Part shown: in pieces, positions 43,273-52,132 of the stretch | Layout of the letters: each line of letters starts with the position of its first letter | How positions within the stretch are numbered: position 1 is the first letter of the stretch | Notes under the pieces: model-generated | Database searches by the model: none | Told to the model about the DNA's origin: nothing | What the model saw: only the letters and a program-made list of their open reading frames with translations | Program-made: the position numbers and the translations under genes | Assembly (NCBI GenBank): GCA_021771755.1 | Contig: JAETOL010000006.1 | Span: 1 to 64,000 of the forward strand | Length of the DNA: 64,000 nucleotides | Source of the DNA: Lachnospiraceae bacterium | Lineage (GTDB): Bacteria > Bacillota > Clostridia > Lachnospirales > Lachnospiraceae | Direction: 5' to 3'

Positions 43273-46200
43273 TTATTTGAAATATTCTACACCGGATTCA
43301 AAGATTCTGATATCCTGTTCTCCATAAATGTTCACAGCCACTCCATTATCACGGCGCTCACTGTGAGCCATCTTACCAAGTACACGTCCATCCGGACTGG
43401 TAATACCTTCAATATTCAGGTAGGAACCATTTACATTCCACTCTTCGCTGTTATCCAGTTCACCGTCTGCAGTCACATACTGTGTTGCAATCTGTCCGTT
43501 TGACATAAGCTTTGCAAGCCATTCGTCACTGGCAACAAAACGACCCTCTCCATGAGATGCCGGGTTGCAGTATACTCCGCCAAGCTGTGCTTTCTGCAGC
43601 CATGGAGACTTGTTGCTTACCACTCTTGTGTATACCATCTTGGAAATATGACGTCCGATGGTATTGTAAGTCAGTGTCGGAGAATCCTCTTTCTGTCCGC
43701 AGATTTCACCATACGGAACAAGTCCCAGTTTGATCAGCGCCTGGAAACCATTACAGATACCAAGTGCCAAACCGTCTCTCTCATTCAGAAGCTTCATAAC
43801 TGCTTCTTTAATCTTTGCATTCTGGAATGCGGTAGCAAAGAACTTCGCGGATCCATCCGGCTCATCACCTGCGGAAAATCCGCCCGGGAACATGATCATC
43901 TGTGCCTGGCTGATGGATTTTTCAAACAGCTCTACAGAATCATGGATATCTGCCGCGGTCAGGTTCTTAAATACCTTTACATCTACCTCTGCGCCTGCAC
44001 GTTCAAAAGCGCGGGTGCTGTCATACTCGCAGTTGGTTCCCGGGAATACCGGAATGAACACACGCGGTTTCGCAATCTTGTGATTGCAGATATATACACG
44101 GTTTGTATGGAAAAGACCGTTTTCATCTACATTTCCGTCAGCAGAATCATTTTTGCCTGCAACGAATACGGCAGTGGATCCATCATTTTCACCGGAGTCT
44201 GTCTTAAATACTTTTTCCAGAGTTCCCTTCCATGCATTTTCTGCCTCGTCCAGAGTAATCTCTGTATTTCCGTAGGAGAATTTGCCGTCGTCTGTAACCT
44301 CACCGATCACTGTGTAGGTAATGGAAAGCTGAGAAACCTTTTCTGCCGGAACTTCAAGTACCAGATCACCAAAGCCCGGTGCAAAGAAGTCTCTCGGATC
44401 TACATTGTGCTCGATCTTAAGTCCAAATCTGTTGCCGAATGCCATTTTGGAAACTGCTGCCGCAAGTCCGTGACGGTCAAGCGCATATGCTGCGAGAACA
44501 CGTCCTTCCTTCATGTCATTGTGGAGCTTATCATACTGCTCCATAATTCCTTCATAATCCGGAAGCTGATAAGCATCCTTTGGAGCACGAAGCCATACCA
44601 GCCGGCTGCCGGCTTTTTTCAGCTCCGGTGTAACAACCTCCTGAAGCTTACCTGTATCAACCGCAAAGGAAACCAGTGTCGGCGGTACATCAATCTCATT
44701 AAAGGTACCGGACATACTGTCCTTTCCTCCGATAGACGGAAGCCCAAAGCCAAGCTGTGCCGCGTAAGCACCAAGAAGTGCCGCAAACGGCTGGCTCCAG
44801 CGTTTCGGATCCTCTGTCATACGACGGAAATATTCCTGGAAGGTGAAGCGGATCTTATGGAAATCGCCGCCGGTAGCCACAATTCTTGCCACAGATTCTG
44901 TAACTGCATAAGCAGCTCCGTGATAAGGGCTCCAGGAAGAAAGGTATGGATCAAAGCCATAACTCATCATAGTTACTGTATTTGTATTTCCATTCTGAAC
45001 AGGAACCTTGGCAACCATTGCCTGTGTTTCTGTCATCTGGTATTTACCGCCATGAGGCATGAGAACGCTTCCGGCTCCGATGGAACCATCGAACATTTCC
45101 ACAAGTCCCTTCTGGGAGCAAACATTCAGATCTGCCAGAGTCTCCAGCCATTTTGCTTTTACATCCGGCACATCCTGACGTTCTGTAAGGATACAGCCCT
45201 CTTTGCCAGGAATCTCCACCTCAACGGTTGTTTCCTGATGCGCTCCGTTCGTATCCAGAAATGCACGGGAGATGTTCACGATCTCCTTGTCTCTCCAGGT
45301 AAGTACCAGTCTCGGTTCCTCTGTAACAACAGCAACCGGAACTGCTTCCAGGTTCTCTTCATTTGCAAAACCAAGGAATTTGTCTACATCTTTCGGATCT
45401 ACAACAACTGCCATACGCTCCTGAGATTCAGAGATCGCAATCTCTGTTCCGTCAAGACCTGCATACTTCTTCGGAACCTTATCCAGATTGATGCGAAGTC
45501 CCGGAGCCAGCTCTCCGATAGCAACAGATACACCGCCGGCACCAAAGTCGTTACACTTCTTGATGATGCAGCTTACTTCTTCTCTGCGGAACATACGCTG
45601 AATCTTACGCTCGGTAGGTGCATTTCCTTTCTGTACCTCTGCGCCGCATACTTCAATGGAAGCTTCTGTATGTACCTTGGAGGAACCTGTCGCACCGCCG
45701 ATACCGTCACGGCCGGTACGACCGCCCAGAAGGATGATGATATCTCCCGGATCGGAGTTTTCACGGATCACCGCACGTCTTGGCGCTGCACCAAGAACCG
45801 CACCGATCTCCATACGTTTTGCAACATAATTCGGATGATAAATTTCTTTTACATATCCGGTAGCCAGACCGATCTGGTTTCCATAGGAGCTGTAGCCATG
45901 TGCTGCGCCTCTGACCAGTTTCTTCTGCGGAAGTTTTCCTTTCAGTGTTTCCTTTACAGAAACTGTAGGATCTGCTGCACCAGTCACACGCATTGCCTGA
46001 TATACATAAGTTCTTCCGGAAAGCGGGTCACGGATTGCTCCGCCAAGGCAGGTAGCTGCACCGCCGAAAGGCTCGATCTCAGTCGGATGGTTATGTGTCT
46101 CATTTTTAAAGTTGATAAGCCACTCTTCTTCCTCACCGTTTACATCTACCGGAACAACAATACTGCAGGCATTGATCTCATCAGATTCTTCCTGATCCTG

Positions 46201-47076
46201 AAGCTTGCCTTCTGATTTCAGCTTTTTCATTGCCATCAGTGCAAGATCCATCAGGCATACAAATTTATCATCACGGTCTTTATAAAGAACTGCTCTGTCT
46301 TCCAGATACTGCTCATATGTTTTTTCAATCGGCTCTCTGTAATCCCCTTCGCCAAACTTCACATCTGTCAGCTCAGTGGAAAAAGTCGTATGACGGCAGT
46401 GATCAGACCAGTAGGTATCCAGTACGCGGATCTCTGTCATAGACGGATCGCGGCTTTCTTCCTCCTGGAAATATTTCTGGATATGCTGGAAATCCTTAAA
46501 GGTCATTGCAAGATTCAGAGAATCGTAAAGAGCTCTCAGGTCTGCTTCCGGCATGTCCTTAAATCCGTCAAAAATCTTTACATCTTCCGGATCAGGGAAA
46601 ACTGTCACAAGTGTCTCCGGCTTCTGCGCCCCTGTTTCACGGGAATCCACCGGGTTGATGCAGTGATGCTTGATTGCCTCAAGCTCTTCTTCTGTGATAT
46701 CGCCCTCGATCACATATGTAGTAGCAGAACGGATAATCGGCTGTGCATTTTCATCAAGAAACTGCACGCACTGTACTGCGGAATCCGCTCTCTGGTCAAA
46801 CTGTCCCGGAAGATATTCTACGGAAAAAATCTTTGCATCCTTACCGGAATCAAAGCTTTCTTTATAGAGATCATCTACGGGAGGCTCTGCAAATACTGTC
46901 CTGCAGGCTTTTTCAAATACCTCGTCAGAAATATTCTCCACGTCGTAACGAATCAACACTCTTACACTGGTAACCGATTTGATTCCCAGATAACTGCTGA
47001 TCTCATGTTTCAGTTCCTTTGCCTGAACTGCAAAGGCAGGTTTCTTTTCTACATAAACACGTCTTACGTTGCTCAT
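43273..47076 (-). CDS. purL: Phosphoribosylformylglycinamidine synthase, large single-chain form
   Basis: Fourth step of purine synthesis: FGAR + Gln + ATP to FGAM. At 1267 aa it fuses synthetase and glutaminase, like proteobacterial PurL and unlike the three-part PurS-PurL-PurQ of Bacillus. The ATP-binding N-H-P-T-E-I-E-P-F-G-G-A-A-T near residue 330 is present, and the C-terminal glutaminase has F-P-G-T-N-C-E, P-G-G-F-S-A-G-D-E and the nucleophile in A-L-G-I-C-N-G-F-Q. The start is set at 47076 (M-S-N-V-R-R-V-Y-V-E), with GAAAGGAG upstream; the longer frame starts in the leader. Confidence 0.95.
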   Translation of the reverse strand: MSNVRRVYVEKKPAFAVQAKELKHEISSYLGIKSVTSVRVLIRYDVENISDEVFEKACRTVFAEPPVDDLYKESFDSGKDAKIFSVEYLPGQFDQRADSAVQCVQFLDENAQPIIRSATTYVIEGDITEEELEAIKHHCINPVDSRETGAQKPETLVTVFPDPEDVKIFDGFKDMPEADLRALYDSLNLAMTFKDFQHIQKYFQEEESRDPSMTEIRVLDTYWSDHCRHTTFSTELTDVKFGEGDYREPIEKTYEQYLEDRAVLYKDRDDKFVCLMDLALMAMKKLKSEGKLQDQEESDEINACSIVVPVDVNGEEEEWLINFKNETHNHPTEIEPFGGAATCLGGAIRDPLSGRTYVYQAMRVTGAADPTVSVKETLKGKLPQKKLVRGAAHGYSSYGNQIGLATGYVKEIYHPNYVAKRMEIGAVLGAAPRRAVIRENSDPGDIIILLGGRTGRDGIGGATGSSKVHTEASIEVCGAEVQKGNAPTERKIQRMFRREEVSCIIKKCNDFGAGGVSVAIGELAPGLRINLDKVPKKYAGLDGTEIAISESQERMAVVVDPKDVDKFLGFANEENLEAVPVAVVTEEPRLVLTWRDKEIVNISRAFLDTNGAHQETTVEVEIPGKEGCILTERQDVPDVKAKWLETLADLNVCSQKGLVEMFDGSIGAGSVLMPHGGKYQMTETQAMVAKVPVQNGNTNTVTMMSYGFDPYLSSWSPYHGAAYAVTESVARIVATGGDFHKIRFTFQEYFRRMTEDPKRWSQPFAALLGAYAAQLGFGLPSIGGKDSMSGTFNEIDVPPTLVSFAVDTGKLQEVVTPELKKAGSRLVWLRAPKDAYQLPDYEGIMEQYDKLHNDMKEGRVLAAYALDRHGLAAAVSKMAFGNRFGLKIEHNVDPRDFFAPGFGDLVLEVPAEKVSQLSITYTVIGEVTDDGKFSYGNTEITLDEAENAWKGTLEKVFKTDSGENDGSTAVFVAGKNDSADGNVDENGLFHTNRVYICNHKIAKPRVFIPVFPGTNCEYDSTRAFERAGAEVDVKVFKNLTAADIHDSVELFEKSISQAQMIMFPGGFSAGDEPDGSAKFFATAFQNAKIKEAVMKLLNERDGLALGICNGFQALIKLGLVPYGEICGQKEDSPTLTYNTIGRHISKMVYTRVVSNKSPWLQKAQLGGVYCNPASHGEGRFVASDEWLAKLMSNGQIATQYVTADGELDNSEEWNVNGSYLNIEGITSPDGRVLGKMAHSERRDNGVAVNIYGEQDIRIFESGVEYFK

Positions 47077-47146
47077 GTGAGACTCCTTTCTCGATCCGGC
47101 CAACAGGCCATAGTATTTTTTGAGCTTATAGTTACCTTATCCGGAT

Positions 47147-47977
47147 TCAGACAGGCATATGGCTGTCTGCGTCTTCAAGATAAGTATTTACTACCTTATC
47201 AAATTCGCCTTTGTCTGCATACTCCGCAAAAGATGCTTCGATAGGCATTTTGCCCAGAACGGAAACATTCAGTTCTGCTGCGATCTCATCAATGTGGCTC
47301 TCACCAAAAACTTTGATCTCTTTGCCACAGTCCGGACATTTCACATAGCTGTAGTTTTCTACAATGCCAAACACCGGAATATTCATCATTTCAGCCATGT
47401 TGTATGCTTTTTTAACGATCATCTTCACAAGATCCTGAGGAGAGCTTACGATCACGATGCCGTCAACCGGAAGAGACTGGAATACGGTAAGAGGCACATC
47501 ACCGGTTCCCGGAGGCATATCCACAAACAGATAGTCCAGATCGCCCCAGATTACATCCGTCCAGAACTGTTTTACCATATTTGCAAGGATCGGTCCTCTC
47601 CAGATAACAGGAGTTTCCTCTGTCGGAAGAAGAAGGTTTACAGAAATAACCTCGATCCCGTTCGCTGTCTCCATTGGGTAAATTCCGCTTTCGTCACCCT
47701 TTGCAGAACCCTTCAGTCCATACATCTTTGGAATAGAAGGTCCTGTGATATCCGCATCCAGGATACCTACTTTGAATCCCTTTGCAGCCATACGGTTTGC
47801 CAGTGAAGCAGTCACGAAGGATTTTCCCACGCCGCCTTTGCCGCTGACTACACCGATCACATGCTTCACATTGGACATGGCATTTGCTTCTGCCATAAGA
47901 TCCATATTTTTACCTTTGTTGCTGCAGCCTTCGCAGCTTGTTTTGTCGCAAGTTTTGCTGTTACACTCTTTTGCCAT
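47147..47977 (-). CDS. Mrp/ApbC-type Fe-S cluster carrier ATPase, 276 aa
   Basis: P-loop NTPase of the Mrp/NBP35 group, which binds and hands over [4Fe-4S] clusters. The deviant Walker A G-K-G-G-V-G-K-S is at residues 46-53. The N-terminus has a cysteine cluster (C5, C10, C15, C18), and Y-V-K-C-P-D-C-G near 217 holds the C-x-x-C of the carrier. It lies 50 bp downstream of the CsoR-like gene on the same strand. Confidence 0.92.
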   Translation of the reverse strand: MAKECNSKTCDKTSCEGCSNKGKNMDLMAEANAMSNVKHVIGVVSGKGGVGKSFVTASLANRMAAKGFKVGILDADITGPSIPKMYGLKGSAKGDESGIYPMETANGIEVISVNLLLPTEETPVIWRGPILANMVKQFWTDVIWGDLDYLFVDMPPGTGDVPLTVFQSLPVDGIVIVSSPQDLVKMIVKKAYNMAEMMNIPVFGIVENYSYVKCPDCGKEIKVFGESHIDEIAAELNVSVLGKMPIEASFAEYADKGEFDKVVNTYLEDADSHMPV

Positions 47978-48026
47978 TTTATTTCTCCTTCTATATATTT
48001 GTCTGTATTTAAAACCAGATCAGATA

Positions 48027-48374
48027 CTATTTCATAAAACGGTCAATGGCCTTTTCCAGTTCTTTGATCGCTTCCCTGTCTCCATGCTCGACTGCGTCCA
48101 CAATACAATGCTCGATATGATCCTGAAGAATGATCTTACCGGTATTGTTGATCGCAGATTTCACCGCAGAAAGCTGAATCAGAACTTCAGAACAGTCCCG
48201 GCCGTCCTCCACCATGCGCTTGATAGATTCCATATGACCAATGGCTCTGGATAAACGGTTCAGCACTGCCTTTGTCTGGGCATGGCTGTGATGATGCCCA
48301 TGCTCTCCATGGGAATGTTCTACCACACTGCCGTCTTCCATGACATGCACATGGGTCTCTTTTGTCTCGCTCAT
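48027..48374 (-). CDS. CsoR/FrmR-family metal-sensing repressor with His-rich N-terminus, 115 aa
   Basis: The helical DUF156 core begins at about residue 34 (K-A-V-L-N-R-L-S-R-A-I-G-H-M-E-S-I-K-R-M-V-E). The copper-site residues of CsoR are all present, C61, H86 and C90 (D-C-S-E-V-L, H-I-E-H-C), so a Cu(I) sensor is the best guess. An added 30-residue N-terminus contains nine histidines (H-S-H-G-E-H-G-H-H-H-S-H), which could bind more metal. No copper ATPase is adjacent. Confidence 0.85.
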   Translation of the reverse strand: MSETKETHVHVMEDGSVVEHSHGEHGHHHSHAQTKAVLNRLSRAIGHMESIKRMVEDGRDCSEVLIQLSAVKSAINNTGKIILQDHIEHCIVDAVEHGDREAIKELEKAIDRFMK

Positions 48375-48451
48375 GCGTGCTCCTTTCCCGTCCCTTTACG
48401 GGCGTAGGCGGAATCCTTTTTATACCGCCAACAGCCATTATAACACAGATT

Positions 48452-48679
48452 TCAAAATTCTGTAAAGGAGCATCTCTGTTTTATACCGGAAGTCACAATA
48501 TCAAAGATCACTGTTCCGTCCTCCAGAACCGTCTTATCATAGGAAACTTCTTTTCCCTGAAATTTCTGTTTGACATATTCTTCCGGATCTTCAATCTCGA
48601 TCTCCTCTACAAATACATCCCGCATTTGATTACGGGGGCATTTGTTAAATATTTCCCATATCACTTCATATTCTTTCAT
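48452..48679 (-). CDS. Small acidic protein, unknown, 75 aa
   Basis: Starts at 48679 behind a good site (GTGAGGAG). The sequence is M-K-E-Y-E-V-I-W-E-I-F-N-K-C-P, then R-N-Q-M-R-D-V-F-V-E-E-I-E, acidic, and ends in a beta-rich part with E-D-G-T-V-I-F-D-I-V-T-S-G. I do not recognise a named family; it looks like a compact alpha-beta protein with two cysteines. Gene-like features are the ribosome site and codon use. Confidence 0.6.
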   Translation of the reverse strand: MKEYEVIWEIFNKCPRNQMRDVFVEEIEIEDPEEYVKQKFQGKEVSYDKTVLEDGTVIFDIVTSGIKQRCSFTEF

Positions 48680-48797
48680 GTTTAAAATCTCCTCACTTTT
48701 TTCATTGTACCAGACCTTTCCGGCCAATGCAACGGGAGCGAACACAACATTTTATACAGGCTGCCACAAAATTTTTGTAAATATTTTTAGAAAAGAA

Positions 48798-48826
48798 TTG
48801 AACTTCCCCGAAGAATAGCGTATATT
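48798..48826 (+). promoter_or_regulatory. xpt promoter
   Basis: TTGAAC, 17 bp, TATATT on the plus strand, about 55 bp before the xpt start. No purine riboswitch lies between. Confidence 0.6.
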
Positions 48827-48880
48827 AGATATAATTTCTTAGAGATTATTTCAATGTACAGAGATCAAAGGAGAGAAATC

Positions 48881-49450
48881 ATGCAGCTTTTAAAAGATCG
48901 TATTCTGAAAGACGGCATTGTTAAGCCGGGAAATATTTTAAAAGTAGACAGTTTTTTAAATCACCAGATGGATATCACTCTGATCAATGAGATCGGCAAA
49001 GAATTTAAAAGACGCTTTGCCGACTGCCCGATCACCAAGATCCTCACCATTGAGGCTTCCGGTATCGGAATTGCCTGTATTGCAGCTCAGTATTTTAATG
49101 TGCCTGTCATCTTTGCAAAAAAAGCACAGAGCCTTAATCTGGACGGAGAGATGTACTGCTCCAAGGTAGAATCTTTTACCCACAAAAAAGTATACGATGT
49201 GATCCTTTCCAAGAAATTCCTTGGACCGGAAGACCATGTACTTCTCATCGACGATTTCCTTGCCAACGGATGTGCACTGATGGGACTGATCGAGATCGTC
49301 AAAGAATCCGGTGCGACTCTGGAAGGTGCCGGAATCGTGATCGAAAAAGGTTTCCAGACAGGAGGACAGGCGATCCGCGATATGGGCGTGCGTCTGGAAT
49401 CACTGGCCATCATTGATTCCATGACCGGCGACTCCCTTACCTTCCGCTAA
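48881..49450 (+). CDS. xpt: Xanthine phosphoribosyltransferase
   Basis: Converts xanthine and PRPP to XMP. The 189-aa protein opens M-Q-L-L-K-D-R-I and has [15 protein letters not shown] near residue 60 and the PRPP loop [11 protein letters not shown] near 125, as in Bacillus Xpt. The start at 48881 has AAAGGAG upstream; the frame extends nine codons farther without support. Purine control by a guanine riboswitch, usual for xpt in Bacillus, is absent. Confidence 0.94.
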   Translation: MQLLKDRILKDGIVKPGNILKVDSFLNHQMDITLINEIGKEFKRRFADCPITKILTIEASGIGIACIAAQYFNVPVIFAKKAQSLNLDGEMYCSKVESFTHKKVYDVILSKKFLGPEDHVLLIDDFLANGCALMGLIEIVKESGATLEGAGIVIEKGFQTGGQAIRDMGVRLESLAIIDSMTGDSLTFR

Positions 49451-49481
49451 AGCATCGTTTCTACAATATCATATGAACTGT

Positions 49482-49549
49482 AAAAAGACAGATCCTTGGG
49501 CACTGCAGTTTTCTATAAATAAACTGCCGCACACGATCTGTCTTTTTTT
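49482..49549. terminator. Bidirectional terminator between xpt and the binding lipoprotein gene
   Basis: Outer stem AAAAAGACAGATC / GATCTGTCTTTTT with an inner GCAGTT / AACTGC stem, followed by a T-run on the plus strand and TTTTTA on the minus strand. Confidence 0.8.
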
Positions 49550-49590
49550 ATAAGCATGATCTGTACAAAGCCATCGGCTCTCCACAAATC

Positions 49591-51090
49591 TTATTTACTT
49601 CCTCTTAATGTGACCCGTGGTTTTTGTGTAGGGTCAGGCTCCGCATCCTCTTCCTCCGGTTCCGGTGTTTCTGTAGGTTCCGGTGTTTCTGTAGGTTCCG
49701 GTGTTTCCGTAGGTTCCGGTGTTTCCGTAGGTTCCGGTATTTCCGTAGGTTCCGGTGTTTCCGTAGGTTCCGGTTCCGGAGTTGAAGTCGGTTTCAAAGT
49801 TGGAGTTGGAGTCGCCTCCGGACGTACTTCTTCCTCTTTATAATATCCATTGTCTATAAGGATTTCATAATTATCTGCATCAATGATCTGAGACTCACAG
49901 AGGTAAGTTCCAATAATCTTCACTCCGTTGTCATACTGTTCATAGTCATTCACTTCAGGTTCTTCTTCTCCTGAAATATACTCATGCACCATCTGTTCAC
50001 AGGTATCTGCAAGGGTTCTGTAATCCATAAAGACACTGAAGGCAATCTTTCCGGAAGCAATTGCTTTAACTGCCTCTGCCTGACATTCTGAACCTGTGAT
50101 CAAAGGCCACATCTCACTTCCCGGCACAACTCCTTTTTCTTCTAAAACATCAATCACAGCCAGCGCCGCCTGATCAAATCCGGTACAGACAATATCCGGT
50201 GTCTGTCCTTCTTCATAGGAATTTTCCAGTATATCACGGAATCTAGTCCCTGCCAGGTCACTGCTCCATCTGAGAATTCCGGTGTCGTCAAAGCTTACCT
50301 TGCCGGAAGTACATACAAGCGTTCCATCATCTAGATACGGCTGCAGAATTTCCATTACGCCATTATACAAAAACAACGCCTCTGTACTGTCCAGTGATCC
50401 CATAAGAAACTCTATGGTTTTTGATCCCTTTTCCTCACGCAGTTTCTCAAGTTCTTCTTTTTTCACGATCTCTTCTGCAAGCATATGCCCAGTCTGACGT
50501 CCGCCAAAAGTTGTATAATATTTGACTGCATTTGTATTCATGATCAGCTGATCATAGGAAAACACCGGGATCTTTGCCTCTTTTACAGGTGCAAGGGCAT
50601 CTGTAAGCCCATACGGATCTACCGGGGCGATAATAAATGCCTTAACCTCAGCAGCCAGCATTTCCTGAATCTGGGATACCTGTTTGGAACCATCTCCTTC
50701 TGCATAGAATACCAAAGATTCATAACCATCTTCTACGAGATCTGCCTGAAGCTCTTCTGCATCGTCCGACCAGTTCTTTTCATCCGGAAGCAGGATTGCC
50801 ACCTTGTCCGTATTCTCTTCCTCGATCTCTGCTTCTTCCTGTATTTCCTCGGTCTCTTCAGCTTCTTCCTGATCTTTTGTTCCTTTTTCGTCCTCTTTTT
50901 CAGAATCCTTTTCTTTTTTGGTTTCCTCTTCTTCCAAAGCTTCCTGCATTTCTGCATCGTCCCCTGCGCCTTCATCCTCCGTCTGCGCACTTTCACTGGC
51001 CGCCTCTGTAGCCTCGTTGCTGCCGCATCCGGAAAGGACAGACAGCGCTATAATGGAACCCAATAAAACAACTGCTGTCTTTCTCTTCAT
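49591..51090 (-). CDS. Sugar-binding-type lipoprotein with acidic linker and repeat tail, 499 aa
   Basis: A lipobox signal (L-S-G-C, cysteine 22) anchors the protein to the membrane. Residues about 25-95 are a disordered E/K-rich linker. Residues about 95-420 form a periplasmic-binding-protein type 1 domain (xylose/ribose type: V-A-I-L-L-P-D-E-K-N-W, F-I-I-A-P-V-D-P-Y-G-L, C-T-G-F-D-Q-A-A). The last 75 residues are E-P-T-E-T-P repeats with a basic end. No permease or ATPase is nearby, so it may be a sensor or an orphan binding protein. No clear promoter lies between the rubredoxin terminator and the start. Confidence 0.8.
   Translation of the reverse strand: MKRKTAVVLLGSIIALSVLSGCGSNEATEAASESAQTEDEGAGDDAEMQEALEEEETKKEKDSEKEDEKGTKDQEEAEETEEIQEEAEIEEENTDKVAILLPDEKNWSDDAEELQADLVEDGYESLVFYAEGDGSKQVSQIQEMLAAEVKAFIIAPVDPYGLTDALAPVKEAKIPVFSYDQLIMNTNAVKYYTTFGGRQTGHMLAEEIVKKEELEKLREEKGSKTIEFLMGSLDSTEALFLYNGVMEILQPYLDDGTLVCTSGKVSFDDTGILRWSSDLAGTRFRDILENSYEEGQTPDIVCTGFDQAALAVIDVLEEKGVVPGSEMWPLITGSECQAEAVKAIASGKIAFSVFMDYRTLADTCEQMVHEYISGEEEPEVNDYEQYDNGVKIIGTYLCESQIIDADNYEILIDNGYYKEEEVRPEATPTPTLKPTSTPEPEPTETPEPTEIPEPTETPEPTETPEPTETPEPTETPEPEEEDAEPDPTQKPRVTLRGSK
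49663..49770 (-). repeat. Six tandem 18-bp repeats in the lipoprotein gene
   Basis: Six back-to-back copies of CGGTGTTTCYGTAGGTTC (plus strand), nearly identical, coding for E-P-T-E-T-P. Because the unit is a multiple of three, copy-number changes would alter tail length without frameshift. Confidence 0.9.
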
Positions 51091-51107
51091 GACATATTCC
51101 TTTCTAT

Positions 51108-51149
51108 AAAAACAGAAGGTGTCAAAAGCAGATTGCTTTCGGCACCTTC
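51108..51149 (-). terminator. Terminator after rubredoxin
   Basis: Minus strand: GAAGGTG / CACCTTC with an inner AAAGCA / TGCTTT stem, then TGTTTTT. It lies just 13 bases after the rubredoxin stop. Confidence 0.75.
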
Positions 51150-51161
51150 ACGACCGGTCAA

Positions 51162-51323
51162 TTAATCCTCCGGTACAAATTCATCCTTGCCTACTCCGCA
51201 GATCGGGCATGCCCAATCTTCCGGAAGATCTTCAAATGCGGTACCCGGCTCAATTCCGCTGTCCGGATCTCCGATCTCAGGATCATATACATATCCGCAT
51301 GGTTCACATACATACTTCTGCAT
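51162..51323 (-). CDS. Rubredoxin, 53 aa
   Basis: A small iron protein with the two C-x-x-C pairs of rubredoxin: [12 protein letters not shown] at the start and [10 protein letters not shown] near the end, plus [11 protein letters not shown] in between. It carries electrons at low potential, in anaerobes mainly for oxygen or peroxide defence. AAAGGAG precedes the ATG. Single-gene unit. Confidence 0.95.
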   Translation of the reverse strand: MQKYVCEPCGYVYDPEIGDPDSGIEPGTAFEDLPEDWACPICGVGKDEFVPED

Positions 51324-51412
51324 AATAAATGCTCCTTTCAGATTTCAATTCAGATACAGGTTTCCCTGTTCCATGGCTTCATTATAACGTCAGGTATTTT
51401 CTATTGCAAGCA

Positions 51413-52132
51413 TTATTTCACAAACCTTTTGTAAATATAATCATTCGCTTCCTTTTCCTGGGTATCATCCAGGTCCGTCAGTTCTACCTCTTCTCCGTAC
51501 TTTTTTTTCAAAGCGCGAAGAATCAGCCAGTCCGCAAGCTGCGGATTTTTCGGGAGCAGAGGACCATGCAGATAAGTGCCGATCACATTTCTATATACCA
51601 CTCCCTCATAGCCGGAAGTTCCATCATTTCCTGCTCCTGTCAAAACCTTTCCCAGAGGCTTATTGTTTTGTATACAGGTTCTTCCTCCATGATTTTCGAA
51701 TCCTACGATAGGCATATCAAAAAGTTCACTTTTCAGTACGATATTATGAATAAGCCTTCCTTCTCCCTGCTCTGTATACATATCCACAAGTTCCAGGCCA
51801 GTGATCGTCCCCTGATCGGTCTTGTAATATTTGCCCAGCAGCTGATATCCTCCACAGATGGCGATTACCACTCCGTCCGATTCTACGTAAGATTTAAAAT
51901 CATCCCGGATTTCTTTTAGCTTCTCACATACCAGCATCTGTTCCCGGTCAGAACCGCCTCCTAAAAGTACAATATCCAGTCCGGAAAAATCCACCCGGTC
52001 ATTGGATTCAAATGCAATGGTCTCTGCCTCGATTCCTCTCCACTGGCATCGCTTCATCAAACACTGAATATTCCCTCTGTCTCCATAGAGGTTCAGCAGA
52101 TCCGGATATAAATGTCCTATCGTAAGTTTCAT
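51413..52132 (-). CDS. gatD: Lipid II isoglutaminyl synthase, glutaminase subunit GatD
   Basis: CobB/CobQ-like glutamine amidotransferase of 239 aa that supplies ammonia to MurT for amidation of the stem-peptide D-glutamate. The nucleophile is C93 (A-I-C-G-G-Y-Q-L-L-G), with G-F-E-N-H-G-G-R-T holding the histidine region. It overlaps the murT end by 4 nt (ATGA), giving coupled translation of the two subunits. Confidence 0.93.
   Translation of the reverse strand: MKLTIGHLYPDLLNLYGDRGNIQCLMKRCQWRGIEAETIAFESNDRVDFSGLDIVLLGGGSDREQMLVCEKLKEIRDDFKSYVESDGVVIAICGGYQLLGKYYKTDQGTITGLELVDMYTEQGEGRLIHNIVLKSELFDMPIVGFENHGGRTCIQNNKPLGKVLTGAGNDGTSGYEGVVYRNVIGTYLHGPLLPKNPQLADWLILRALKKKYGEEVELTDLDDTQEKEANDYIYKRFVK

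Noticed and set aside
43552..46215. An 887-codon open frame on the plus strand opposite purL
   Set aside because: It is fully antisense to purL, has no ribosome site and reads as a cysteine- and histidine-rich low-quality protein. It is a codon-bias shadow.
48740..48880. A purine riboswitch before xpt
   Set aside because: The conserved guanine-aptamer loops are absent. Only a simple promoter and a short leader are present.
49663..49770. Short regular repeats that might suggest a CRISPR array
   Set aside because: The 18-bp units are back to back without spacers and encode a hexapeptide in frame.
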